Notes: generated by a model from the sequence alone, not told the origin. A stretch of DNA of 38,940 nt from Candidatus Gastranaerophilales bacterium (GCA_947624975.1 CANQMP010000017.1:1-38940), one strand, 5' to 3'; positions 16,170 to 24,514 are shown, counted from the first letter of the stretch. Translations and numbers: made by a program.

Positions 16170-17747
16170 CTAAATTTTTTCGATATCGTCCTGCGGATTT
16201 GTTATACCGTGAATACCGAAGAAATTTGAAAACGCATTCAAAAGTGCGGGATTAATCACAACCGGAGGACAGTCAGACAGAAAAATATTTCTTACTCTGT
16301 TGTTTCTGAGGTAAATAATATTTGAAATCGTGTTTACATCGCATTTTGTAAGATAAAAGACCAATTTTTCCGAATTTATCGGGACTTTTTCAAAAAGCTT
16401 ATGCAAAACTCCGTACAACAAAGGGTAATTGTTGCCGATGTTTATCGAAAGAACATTATCTAAATCGTGTTTGTAGGAAAAAGTTATAACCTGCTCATCA
16501 TCTTTCAAAAGAGAATAAAACTTCTCAAAATAATCCTGCTGGCTTATGGAATAGTTTGAAAAACCGATTATATAAATTCTTTTCGGATTTTTTTCGATAA
16601 TTTTATTGATTTCAAATTCAAGTTCATCGGGATTAAACCCGACTGTTTCGGATTTTCTTGTCTGTCCTTTTGCGAAACCTTTTGCTTGAAGTGCCGAGTT
16701 AATCAGCGGGGTGAAATCGTCCTTTTCAAGCTTGGAAACACCTTTTGGGGCAACATCGTCGGTCGTAAAAAGTCTGCCTCTGTATAAATATTCAATGTTT
16801 TGCGATTCGTTTTTTGTCAGAAGAACGGCTCCCGGAAATGTCGCAAAATCAAGAATAGTATTGAAAACTCCCGTTCCGAAATGTCCTTTCAAAGATTTGA
16901 AATTTTTAAAATACGGAAAAGCGTGAGAAATTAACAAATTACCGTTCGTGTAAACGTCAATGTCATAATTTTCTGCGGCATTCAATAAAGAAGCCAAATC
17001 TTTTAAGTCCGACCCCGAAACCATTATGGCTTTGTTCGGACGGGTTGAATACGAAACTTCACTCTTTTGAATTTCTCCGAAAGCTTCATATTGCATTTTA
17101 CAGAGCTTTTTCAAAAGTTTAATATCGCATTTTGCCGTTTCATCAATACATTCTTTTAACTCCGCTTGCGAAACTCTCGTTTTTGCAGACAAGTTCAAAG
17201 CTTTCAAGACCTGAAAACTTATATCAAAATCATCGTGATTATAATCGGACAAATTTATAAGATTTTGGCAGACACTTTTTGTAACACCCGAGAGAATTTC
17301 CGTCAGATATTTTTGGACGGCGGTTCGGCGTTTAAATTTGAGTAAAAATTCTCTGTCCCCGCGTTTCAGAATAGTTGAAAGAACGGTTTTTGGCGAAAGT
17401 TTGATGAGATTTCTCAAATCCTGACATTTCAAACCTTTTTCCCTGCAAGTTTTAAGGTATTCTTTTCTCGCATTGACAAGGTTAATATACTGACGGGAAA
17501 AGGAATTCAGAATTTGAGCTTCGGTCAAATCTTTCATCCCGTCAATAATAGCCGTTTGCGATATAACCTCAGACATTATTTCATAATTATCCACGCCAAT
17601 TTCACGGAGTTTTATCAGATAATAGGAAATCTGTTTAAGCAGAATAAACATGAATTCCTGCATTGAGGCGTTATTTGGCGACACGGAACACGCACCGTGA
17701 GAGATACAGTCACCGTAAAGAAAATTATTTGAAGAATTATAAAACAT
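16170..17747 (-). CDS. Hybrid-cluster protein (Hcp) homologue lacking all hybrid-cluster ligands
   Basis: 525 aa, close to the 540-550 of Hcp. Recognisable Hcp landmarks by alignment from memory to E. coli Hcp: ISGHDLKDL appears as VSGSDLKDL (243-251), VYTHGEMLPAHGYP as VYTNGNLLISHAFP (265-278), then FATFPGAVLLT and LFTTDDVAPKGV, and a C-terminus ending FGIHGITNPQDD. The eight hybrid-cluster ligands (His, Glu, four Cys, Glu, Lys in active Hcp) map to S246, N270, E314, S397, Y425, N440, T467 and C469: none is kept. Of the N-terminal cluster cysteines, C14 and C20 remain while the first two are Y3 and S6. It should not reduce hydroxylamine or NO and may be a structural or signalling pseudoenzyme. 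AAGGTG precedes the ATG; one base separates it from the glutaredoxin gene. Confidence 0.85.
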   Translation of the reverse strand: MFYNSSNNFLYGDCISHGACSVSPNNASMQEFMFILLKQISYYLIKLREIGVDNYEIMSEVISQTAIIDGMKDLTEAQILNSFSRQYINLVNARKEYLKTCREKGLKCQDLRNLIKLSPKTVLSTILKRGDREFLLKFKRRTAVQKYLTEILSGVTKSVCQNLINLSDYNHDDFDISFQVLKALNLSAKTRVSQAELKECIDETAKCDIKLLKKLCKMQYEAFGEIQKSEVSYSTRPNKAIMVSGSDLKDLASLLNAAENYDIDVYTNGNLLISHAFPYFKNFKSLKGHFGTGVFNTILDFATFPGAVLLTKNESQNIEYLYRGRLFTTDDVAPKGVSKLEKDDFTPLINSALQAKGFAKGQTRKSETVGFNPDELEFEINKIIEKNPKRIYIIGFSNYSISQQDYFEKFYSLLKDDEQVITFSYKHDLDNVLSINIGNNYPLLYGVLHKLFEKVPINSEKLVFYLTKCDVNTISNIIYLRNNRVRNIFLSDCPPVVINPALLNAFSNFFGIHGITNPQDDIEKI

Positions 17748-17748
17748 A

Positions 17749-17979
17749 TTAGCACCTTGTTGTCAAATATTTTATAATGTCATCGGATTCGTACATTGAA
17801 ACGCCGTAATCCTCGTCATACAGAAACGGTACTTGATGCATTCCGCCGAGTTCCATAAGCCTTTTGTGATTTTCAGGCTCGGTAATATCTCTTTTTTCGT
17901 ATTTTATACTCTCTTTTTCCATAAAATCCATCACTTTACGTGAATACGGACAAGTTTCGGAAATAAAAAGTTCTATCAT
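17749..17979 (-). CDS. Glutaredoxin-like protein
   Basis: 76 aa from the ATG at 17979, chosen over longer frames because GGGAGG (17992-17987) lies seven bases upstream. ETCPYSRKVMDF gives a CPYS active site (C10, S13), i.e. the second Cys of CPYC is Ser; QVPFLYDEDYG supplies the cis-Pro of the thioredoxin fold. It probably handles thiol exchange or glutathionylation with a single nucleophilic Cys. It is placed one base ahead of the Hcp-like gene, so the two are co-translated or coupled. A TATAAT at 18006-18001 may give it its own promoter. Confidence 0.92.
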   Translation of the reverse strand: MIELFISETCPYSRKVMDFMEKESIKYEKRDITEPENHKRLMELGGMHQVPFLYDEDYGVSMYESDDIIKYLTTRC

Positions 17980-18058
17980 AATTTTTCCTCCCTTGTACAC
18001 ATTATAAACGGAAAAAGCTGAATATAATCGCCCGAACGGACAATAAACGGGCAATAAA

Positions 18059-19786
18059 TTAAGACTTGCAGCCCTCGTCCTCCATATCGGTTTTTCCGTC
18101 AAAGTTATTGTCAACGCCGTCAGTGCATGACCCGATTGAACTTTTGCCTTCCGCTCTAACCATCTGTTTTAAAAATTTATCGGGAATTTTATTCCATAAA
18201 TAGTCAAAAAAGTTTCTGTAAGACTTTGCAAGAACATTGTCCTTTATAATCAAACAGTTTTCGTCATTCATATTTTCACCGCTCATTGAATAGTTCATTG
18301 AACCCGAAATTATATAGTCATCGTCAATAATTATGCTTTTTGAATGCAATTTTCCCGCATAATTTTCGACTTTAACGGGAACACCCGCATTTCTTAAAAA
18401 CTTCACTTTGCTTCTTGCGGTGGTTGTATTAACGGCATCAACAATAAGTCTTACATCCACCCCGCGTTTTTTTGCACGCACAAGTGCATCGGCTAAGGCA
18501 TCATGAGTAAATATAAACGACGGAATATAGATATAATGCTTTGCATTGTCAATTAACGGTATAATATTTGTCACAACCGTTTTGTCAACGGGTGAGAAAA
18601 ACGGCGTAACAAATGTATTACCCAGAATAACCGTTTTATGGTCAACCTTGGATTTTGTATTATGGAATTTTCCGTTCAACATCTGGTTAAATTCTTCAAG
18701 ATACTGACTTGCAATTTCAACCGAGTTGATAAAAAATACGCAATTTGAGTTAAATCCCGACAAACCGGTTTGCGAAAAGTTCATTGAACCCGTTATAACC
18801 TGTTTTCCGTCAAAGATTATAAATTTATTATGCATTAAATTGTTGTTGTTATCGGTTAATTTTTCATCCGAAAGTTTGAGAATTTCGTTTAATCCGTCGT
18901 AATATTTAGAAGTTTCATAAACCGTTCTGATTTTGACCCCGCGGGATTTTGCTTTAACAAGAGCGTTTTGGATATCGGGAATTACATCCCAACCGTAAAG
19001 TGCGATATCAATATTTTCATTACTCGAATTTATTCTGTTCACAATTTCACGGCAAACGTGCGAACTGCATTTTTTATCGGGTTTAAGTTTTGTTGTCAAA
19101 TCCGTCAAATACATTTTTATACTTCCGCTTGAATATGCGAAACTCAAAGGCTGAGGTTTTGCGGGCTGATTAGTTTGTGTCACATGGCAGAATTTACAAG
19201 GCTTTGCCTCCTTTGGAATTTGGTTTAACGGAACTATAACCGAATCATGTGCAATTAAACCGTACTCGCAATCAAGATTGTGATACTTCATGCTTTTGTG
19301 GTTTAGAATAACAAGGTTTAATTTTTGTGCTTTTTTGAGCTGTTGTTCAAAACCGTCTGAATTAAGTGCAAATCCTGAATTTTTGAGCAAATTTTTGTAC
19401 GGCATTTTATTAATTGTTATGTCGGCGAATTTGCAGTTCTGATTTTGTTTTCCCGTTAATTTTACTTTCACTCTCTTGTCAGATAGAATATTATCGGCAA
19501 ACGCATCGGTCAAATATCCGATTTTAACGGCATCGACGGCAGAAATTCCCGCTTTATCCGCCAAATCGTTTTGATTTTTGTTTAAATCGGAGGTAAAAAT
19601 TTCAACTCCGTCAACACAGACGGTTTCGCCCTCATCGTAAACACGGTTGTTATTCAAATCCACATCTATTTCCGCTGCGTTACGAACTTTTAAAACAATT
19701 TTATCGGATTTTCTCACATAATCAAATCCTGCGAAAAGACAGAGAAAAATTAATACTAAAATTATTGCTGTTATTTGTTTTTGCAT
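18059..19786 (-). CDS. Exported phospholipase D-like protein with two HKD motifs
   Basis: 575 aa. An N-terminal hydrophobic stretch (residues 5-20) is a signal peptide or anchor. A Ca-binding-like segment DVDLNNNRVYDEGE follows, then a region resembling an SNase-type fold, then YHNLDC...AKPCKFC (168-200), a metal-binding arrangement seen in Ada-like and cell-envelope nuclease proteins. Two PLD modules carry H319-K321-D326 and H481-K483-D488, each followed by GSMN. The last 25 residues, CTDGVDNNFDGKTDMEDEGC, form a Cys-bounded Asp-rich metal-binding motif. It could be a secreted nuclease or phospholipase. It overlaps the end of the YdjC gene by 16 bases, indicating an operon with 19771-20625. 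Confidence 0.9.
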   Translation of the reverse strand: MQKQITAIILVLIFLCLFAGFDYVRKSDKIVLKVRNAAEIDVDLNNNRVYDEGETVCVDGVEIFTSDLNKNQNDLADKAGISAVDAVKIGYLTDAFADNILSDKRVKVKLTGKQNQNCKFADITINKMPYKNLLKNSGFALNSDGFEQQLKKAQKLNLVILNHKSMKYHNLDCEYGLIAHDSVIVPLNQIPKEAKPCKFCHVTQTNQPAKPQPLSFAYSSGSIKMYLTDLTTKLKPDKKCSSHVCREIVNRINSSNENIDIALYGWDVIPDIQNALVKAKSRGVKIRTVYETSKYYDGLNEILKLSDEKLTDNNNNLMHNKFIIFDGKQVITGSMNFSQTGLSGFNSNCVFFINSVEIASQYLEEFNQMLNGKFHNTKSKVDHKTVILGNTFVTPFFSPVDKTVVTNIIPLIDNAKHYIYIPSFIFTHDALADALVRAKKRGVDVRLIVDAVNTTTARSKVKFLRNAGVPVKVENYAGKLHSKSIIIDDDYIISGSMNYSMSGENMNDENCLIIKDNVLAKSYRNFFDYLWNKIPDKFLKQMVRAEGKSSIGSCTDGVDNNFDGKTDMEDEGCKS

Positions 19787-20625
19787 AATTCCCTTTTGTA
19801 ATTTGTTATATCGTAACCTAATCCCGTAATTTTATTTTTCAATTCTTTATTCTGCGTAATCAAAAATTCCCTAAAATGCTTGTTATTCTTGGTTATCGAG
19901 TAACTGCAAGGATGAATAAGAGCTTCTGCCGTGCAATCTTCATCGAGCGTTCTGAGTCCGTATTCCACGGTCATATCATCCATCATGCCCGTGTAACCGA
20001 CACCGATAATGTAATCATTCGTTTTAAGTCCGAATTCTTTTGCGATTTTTTTATTTTTGCCCGTAAAATAGTTCAGCAGAATTATTTTCAAAACATTAGG
20101 CGGATAAGCTAAGTTCAAATGTTTTTTTATTGACGGAACGAAATACATTTCTTCATATTGAGTTCTTATGTAAGGAATTTTGTATTCCTTTGCCAGAGAT
20201 GCCGTCAGTTTAAAGATTTCTGGTATTGCATGGGTGTGAACGTGAGAATCTATATGGTCGACATCCGTGTAATTCATAATTGTTTCAATTTGCGTTCTGA
20301 ACTCAAATTCCACCTGTTCAAGAAATCTTTTATTGTGCGAATTCAAAAGGATATAACCCCAGCTTTTGTTGAAATTTCCTTTTTTATCGGTAAGCAGGGG
20401 GGCTTTTGTAAGCGAATGACCTTCTATAATATTCAAATGCACACCTATTCCGAGGTTCGGGCATTCGGGGATAATTTCGTTTACCGCACCGTTAAACGCC
20501 TTTCCGTTTGCACAAAGGCTTGCACTTGTCAAAAACCCGTTCAGATAACCTTCAAGGACAGCTTTGTTGTGGGCTTTTGATAAACCGAAATCATCCGCAT
20601 TGAGTATAAATTTCTTACCTGCCAT
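19771..20625 (-). CDS. YdjC/ChbG-family carbohydrate deacetylase
   Basis: 284 aa from the ATG at 20625, chosen over a TTG at 20649 because AAGGA lies seven bases upstream. NADDFGLSKAHNKAVLEG gives the metal-binding Asp pair, and VDHIDSHVHTHAIPEIF the His cluster of the YdjC/HpnK family; LIHPCSY near the C-terminus is also typical. These enzymes remove acetyl groups from N-acetylated sugars or sugar lipids. With the divergent polyprenyl-phosphate glycosyltransferase 70 bases away it probably belongs to cell-surface glycan metabolism. Its 3' end overlaps the phospholipase D-like gene. Confidence 0.9.
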   Translation of the reverse strand: MAGKKFILNADDFGLSKAHNKAVLEGYLNGFLTSASLCANGKAFNGAVNEIIPECPNLGIGVHLNIIEGHSLTKAPLLTDKKGNFNKSWGYILLNSHNKRFLEQVEFEFRTQIETIMNYTDVDHIDSHVHTHAIPEIFKLTASLAKEYKIPYIRTQYEEMYFVPSIKKHLNLAYPPNVLKIILLNYFTGKNKKIAKEFGLKTNDYIIGVGYTGMMDDMTVEYGLRTLDEDCTAEALIHPCSYSITKNNKHFREFLITQNKELKNKITGLGYDITNYKRELCKNK

Positions 20626-20651
20626 TATTAATCCTTGATTTAATCTCAAAA

Positions 20652-20663
20652 ATATTATAATAT
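20652..20663. promoter_or_regulatory. Palindromic bidirectional -10 element
   Basis: ATATTATAATAT is a perfect 12-bp palindrome holding TATAAT on the plus strand (20656-20661) and on the minus strand (20659-20654). It lies between the divergent deacetylase and glycosyltransferase genes, so one AT-rich core could serve both start sites. Confidence 0.5.
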
Positions 20664-20695
20664 AAAGAAAATAATTTTTGCAAGAAAGAGGAATT

Positions 20696-21643
20696 ATGAC
20701 AAGACTTGCGATAATAATTCCGTGTTACAACGAGGAATTATGCATAAAATCAACGGTAAAGAGGCTTTTGGAAGTATTTGATGACCTAGTTAAAAAAGGG
20801 AAGATAGATACAAACAGTTATATTTACCTTGTAGACGACGGTTCAACTGATTCGACATGGCAAATCATTTCCGAACTTCATTCACAAAACAAACAGGTGA
20901 AAGGCTTGAAATTTGTGCGTAATTTCGGCAATCAGAAGGCTTTAATTGCGGGTTTGGAGGGCGTCAGAGAATTGGGCTGTGATTGTGCGGTATCGTTGGA
21001 TGCGGATTTACAGCAGGATGAAAATGCGATAGAGAAATTTATTGACGAGTACAACAAGGGTGCGGATATCGTTTCAGGCATAAGAAACAACCGTAAAACG
21101 GATTCTATATTTAAAAAAACGACCGCATTATTATTTTACAAGTTAATGAACTTACTCGGTGCAAAAATTCCCGCTAATCACTCTGATTTCAGGCTTGTCA
21201 GCAAACGGGCACTTGATATTTTAAATCTTTATCCTGAAAAATATTTATTTTTGCGTGGATTTTTCAATGAAGTCGGACTGAAAACGGCTTACGTAAGATT
21301 TGACGTCAAACCTCGAATTGCTGGCGAATCCAAATTCAACTTTGTTTCCCTTATGGGGCTTGCCCTCAACGGTATTACTTCTTACAGCATAGTTCCGTTA
21401 AGATTTGTGACCGTTCTCGGTTTTTGCATGGCATTTTTCGGCTTTATAGTCGGTTTGGAAACCGTTTATGAAAAAATATTTTTAAACAACTCTCCCAACG
21501 GCTGGGCAACGGCGATTATCATGCTGTGTATTTTCGGCGGAATACAGCTTTTCTGCGTGGGGTTAATCGGCGAATACGTCGGGCAGATTTTCCGTGAAGT
21601 CAAAGGTCGCCCGAGATATATAAAAGAAATTGAGCTTAAATAA
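20696..21643 (+). CDS. GT2 polyprenyl-phosphate glycosyltransferase (GtrB/DPM1-like)
   Basis: 315 aa from the ATG at 20696 (AGAGG five bases upstream; a TTG at 20678 is rejected). GT-A domain: IIIPCYNEE, LVDDGSTDST, the D-x-D in SLDADLQQ and the dolichol-phosphate-mannose-synthase-like FVRNFGNQKALIAG. Two C-terminal membrane helices (about 238-262 and 278-302) precede EYVGQIFREVKGRPRY, as in undecaprenyl-phosphate glucosyltransferases such as GtrB. It most likely loads a sugar onto undecaprenyl phosphate for surface-glycan modification. The companion flippase (GtrA-like) is not in the window. Confidence 0.93.
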   Translation: MTRLAIIIPCYNEELCIKSTVKRLLEVFDDLVKKGKIDTNSYIYLVDDGSTDSTWQIISELHSQNKQVKGLKFVRNFGNQKALIAGLEGVRELGCDCAVSLDADLQQDENAIEKFIDEYNKGADIVSGIRNNRKTDSIFKKTTALLFYKLMNLLGAKIPANHSDFRLVSKRALDILNLYPEKYLFLRGFFNEVGLKTAYVRFDVKPRIAGESKFNFVSLMGLALNGITSYSIVPLRFVTVLGFCMAFFGFIVGLETVYEKIFLNNSPNGWATAIIMLCIFGGIQLFCVGLIGEYVGQIFREVKGRPRYIKEIELK

Positions 21644-21653
21644 ATTAATAATA

Positions 21654-21681
21654 AAATTACGTCCCCTTGAGGACGTAATTT
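21654..21681. terminator. Perfect 11-bp hairpin between convergent genes
   Basis: AAATTACGTCC (21654-21664) pairs with GGACGTAATTT (21671-21681), loop of six. On the minus strand it is followed by TATTATT and serves the SLH gene; on the plus strand a weaker TGTAAGTTTTT follows for the glycosyltransferase gene. Confidence 0.8.
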
Positions 21682-21689
21682 GTAAGTTT

Positions 21690-22832
21690 TTATTCCATAA
21701 TCCAGCCGTTTGTCAAATCGACCTTAACGGGTTTGAGAAGCTTCATATAAATTTCGTCCTCGGGGCTGACATCAAGTTTTTCACCCTTAAAGACATTTCT
21801 GACAAACTTCATAAACCAATTTCTTTCCTTTGTAATTTCGCAAACACCGCTGAATTCTGCCGTTTGGTCATCAGTTGTTGTTATAAGCGAATTGTCAAAC
21901 ACCAGTTTACCGTTTCTGACAAACCATTTACCTTTTCTGACATCAAGGAACTGACCTTTAAGGTTGGCACCTTTTCTGACGAGAATGTATTTTTCGGGAG
22001 TAACGAAGTTTTGACGTGCGGATGCGACGTAAACTTCTCCTGACTCGGATGATTGAGAACTTGCATAATTGCTTAGTTTAACGGGAACAATAGCACCCTC
22101 GGGGATAATCCCGAAACTTCCTTCAACTGTTGCATCCTTAACGACATAACCTTCGCCTGTTTTCTTTCTCATAGCTTCTGCAAGTTTTGCGTTAGGGTTA
22201 AGTTTAGCCTGTTCCATCATGTTGAATAAAATTCCTGCGACTTCGGCTCTTGTAGCGGGTCTTTCGGCATCAATTTTATCCGTAGCGGAAGGCATGACAA
22301 CGAGCATGCTCAAAATCTCGGCTTTACCTGAGGGAAGAATAAATTCTTCAGGAATAACGAGTACATCCGTATATTTTTTGCTTAAAATTTCTTTTGCTTT
22401 TTCCAGGCTGATTTGTTCCGTGGTTAATGTGTTAACGGCAACTGTAAGAGCCTCTCCTCTGGTAACCGTGTCATCGGGTCTGAAAACGTCACCCTCGTCG
22501 GAACAAGAAACCAATTCAAAATACAAAGCCTTTTGTATTGCATCATAAGCCCAATATTCGGGTGTAATGTCGGTAAAATTCACGGGCTGAGCGACGGTTG
22601 TGTGTTCTTGTCCCAAAGCTTTAACCGCCATAGACGCAAATTCCGCTCTTGTAACATTTTCATCGGGTTTAAAAGTTCCGTCGGGATATCCGACAATAAC
22701 ACCCTGCTCGGTCAAGAGGTTAATCTGCGGTGCTGCCCAGTAATCATCAGATACATCAGGATAGGCGAAAGCAGGCATGGTAATAAACAGTGCCGTAAGC
22801 CCCATTAAAACAGGTTTCAAAAAATCTTTCAT
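21690..22832 (-). CDS. SLH-domain envelope protein
   Basis: 380 aa from the ATG at 22832 (AGGAG eight bases upstream). Signal peptide MKDFLKPVLMGLTALFITMPAFA is followed directly by an SLH repeat (YPDVSDDYWA...VGYPDGTFKPDENVTRAEF), a second one (FTDITPEYWA...FRPDDTVTRGE) and a third, more diverged repeat ending ATRAEVAG. SLH domains bind pyruvylated or other secondary cell-wall polymers on peptidoglycan. The C-terminal 170 residues are a beta-rich domain with no obvious porin barrel, unlike the cyanobacterial SLH-OprB porins. It is likely a periplasmic link between outer membrane or surface structures and peptidoglycan. Confidence 0.92.
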   Translation of the reverse strand: MKDFLKPVLMGLTALFITMPAFAYPDVSDDYWAAPQINLLTEQGVIVGYPDGTFKPDENVTRAEFASMAVKALGQEHTTVAQPVNFTDITPEYWAYDAIQKALYFELVSCSDEGDVFRPDDTVTRGEALTVAVNTLTTEQISLEKAKEILSKKYTDVLVIPEEFILPSGKAEILSMLVVMPSATDKIDAERPATRAEVAGILFNMMEQAKLNPNAKLAEAMRKKTGEGYVVKDATVEGSFGIIPEGAIVPVKLSNYASSQSSESGEVYVASARQNFVTPEKYILVRKGANLKGQFLDVRKGKWFVRNGKLVFDNSLITTTDDQTAEFSGVCEITKERNWFMKFVRNVFKGEKLDVSPEDEIYMKLLKPVKVDLTNGWIME

Positions 22833-23048
22833 AAACTTCTCCTTATTTAATATATACATGTTATCCGCAAAACAAAAATTCGGCAATTCTTGAAGTTATA
22901 TTAAGTTTTGTAAAAACGATTTTTATTTCACCCATTATTGCGTACTGCTTTTTTTATTTGTAAATTTTTTTTAAATTATAATTTTGTCCGCACAAATTTT
23001 ATGCATTTGATGTTTTACTAATATTAGAAAGATAAGGTAATTATATAT

Positions 23049-23292
23049 ATGAGTCTAAGAATTAACGAAGTTGAACAACCAATTATTACTTATAAAGTTA
23101 TTTGGCAAAGGCAAAAAGTCAGTTGCTTAAGTAAAACCGAATGTAAAACCAAAAGTTAAGCCTGACTCTGTTCCCGAAACTTATGTCCCTGCTAAAAAAG
23201 AACGAACAGAAGATGCAGATAAAATTTATAAAGAAATTGATAATAAACTTCATTCAAAAACTGAAACTAATGCAAAGACAATAGAGCGTAAT
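23049..23292 (+). pseudogene. Broken N-terminus of the ADP-ribosyltransferase-like gene
   Basis: An ATG at 23049 opens MSLRINEVEQPIITYKV and runs out of frame to a stop. The frame of the downstream gene becomes readable from about 23092 (FGKGKKSVA at 23101), meets TAA at 23128, then continues open as VKPNVKPKVKPDSVPETYVP into 23293. A natural full-length protein seems to have been split by one frameshift near 23095-23101 and one nonsense codon. Confidence 0.55.
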
Positions 23293-24318
23293 TTGGCACC
23301 TGAAGAAAAAGCTAATGCTTGGTCAAGAGAAGACATGCAGAAATACTATGAAGAACTGGAAGTTTCTTCAAAAGCTGCTTATGAAAAGGTTACGGTTAAA
23401 ACAACTCCGAATGGGGTTGAACATTGGCAATATGGTCGAAAAATTTCAGAAACAGTACCTAATGACTACGGTGAGACAACAACATATTTTAATGAAGCAG
23501 GACAAAAAGTTTATCAAAGAGCGAAAATAGATGATAGTGTATTTGTAGAACGTTTTGATTTAGAAACAGGTAAAACGACAGAATGGTATAGTTTGCATTT
23601 TAAACGCTTTAATATTACCAGAGAAGTAAAGGATGCATCGGATTGTAAACTGACAGTTCCCGAGGTTAAATGTACATTTGAAGAAGCAATGGCATTAAAT
23701 CAAAAATACGAAAAAATGACAAAACAAGAACTGGAGAAGTTATATAAAGAAGCGATTAATGGTAATCCGAATGGTATTAACGAAACAGAATTTCATTTTT
23801 TAGAAACTTATCATGATTTACAGTATAGAGATTATCCGATTACGTCAAAGGCAACCAAGATAAGAAAACATCATGATATTCACGGTAATAATCATATTTA
23901 TCGTTCGTTTTCTGAAAAAGTTGAAGGTCCATCGGATAGTTTGGCTGATCAGGTAACTTTTGCACAAATGAAAGCCTATGATGCAGAAATGGCTAATCTT
24001 CCTCCCTTAGAAAAAGATTGCATATTTTATCGTGGGATTCAGACCAGATTTATCCCTGATTTAATAGATGGAAAAGTTGGAGATATTGTTAAACCGGATA
24101 AAGGTTATGCATACTATGGATTTGATAGAGCGTTAGCAGAAGATTTCAGTGGTGGAGCTGTATTAACTGTTCATACACCTAAGGGTGCCAGAATTTCAAG
24201 AAATCTTGAACATGGCGGTGAAGCTTTGTTCCCGCGTAATGCAGAATATAAAATTTTATCTAAAGGCAAAACACCCGACGGTGATTGGCGTATAGAGTTA
24301 GAATATATTTTGCCATAG
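23293..24318 (+). CDS. ADP-ribosyltransferase-like putative toxin or effector, N-terminally damaged
   Basis: 341 aa from a TTG at 23293; the next ATG is at 23335. Residues about 215-341 resemble an R-S-E type ADP-ribosyltransferase (ADPRT exoenzyme/VIP2-like): FYRG with R247, the strand-helix KGYAYYGFDRALAEDF in the place of the STS motif (Ser not conserved), then VLTVHTPKGARI and HGGEALFPRNAEYKIL with candidate catalytic E310. The N-terminal 110 residues contain beta-rich text like a wrapper or pre-toxin region. No signal peptide is visible. The two lesions upstream (23049-23292) mean it may be a decaying gene or use an unorthodox start. It converges with a gene of unknown function at 24559 that could be related to immunity; there is no direct evidence. 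Confidence 0.6.
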   Translation: MAPEEKANAWSREDMQKYYEELEVSSKAAYEKVTVKTTPNGVEHWQYGRKISETVPNDYGETTTYFNEAGQKVYQRAKIDDSVFVERFDLETGKTTEWYSLHFKRFNITREVKDASDCKLTVPEVKCTFEEAMALNQKYEKMTKQELEKLYKEAINGNPNGINETEFHFLETYHDLQYRDYPITSKATKIRKHHDIHGNNHIYRSFSEKVEGPSDSLADQVTFAQMKAYDAEMANLPPLEKDCIFYRGIQTRFIPDLIDGKVGDIVKPDKGYAYYGFDRALAEDFSGGAVLTVHTPKGARISRNLEHGGEALFPRNAEYKILSKGKTPDGDWRIELEYILP

Positions 24319-24319
24319 C

Positions 24320-24411
24320 ATGTAGGTTGGGCATTCCTGTCCAACAACGTAATATATTTCAAATTGGACTTAGCTATTGCTTAAAAAATTTGTTGGGGTA
24401 GAAACCCCAAC
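24320..24411. repeat. GTTGGG-type intergenic repeat with hairpins
   Basis: TGTAGGTTGGGCATTCCTGT then CCAACA (24321-24346), and GTTGGGG (24392-24398) pairing with CCCCAAC (24405-24411), ending CCAACTTACA, an inverted near-copy of the start. A diverged partner lies at about 25689-25734 (TTTGGGCATACTTGCCA ... ACCCCAACTTACATTT). It looks like a small palindromic repeat family. Confidence 0.5.
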
Positions 24412-24417
24412 TTACAT

Positions 24418-24462
24418 TTACGGATACTGATTTTTAAATGGTGGGCGTTGAGAGGCTCGCTT
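24418..24462. repeat. Direct repeat A containing the tRNA-Val 3' end
   Basis: 45-nt repeat; 43 of 45 bases recur at 25881-25925. It includes TGGGCGTTGAGAGGCTCG (24442-24459), an exact 18-nt copy of the 3' end of the tRNA-Val gene (26078-26095) in the same orientation, as expected for an attachment-site duplicate. Confidence 0.6.
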
Positions 24463-24514
24463 AATGCAAATATAAAACTACAGTCGGTTTGATTATTCTA
24501 AAAATAAATTTTGA

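Noticed and set aside
17980-18114. Longer N-terminus of the glutaredoxin gene
   Set aside because: The 45-codon extension overlaps the end of the PLD-like gene and is less likely than the ATG at 17979, which has GGGAGG directly upstream.
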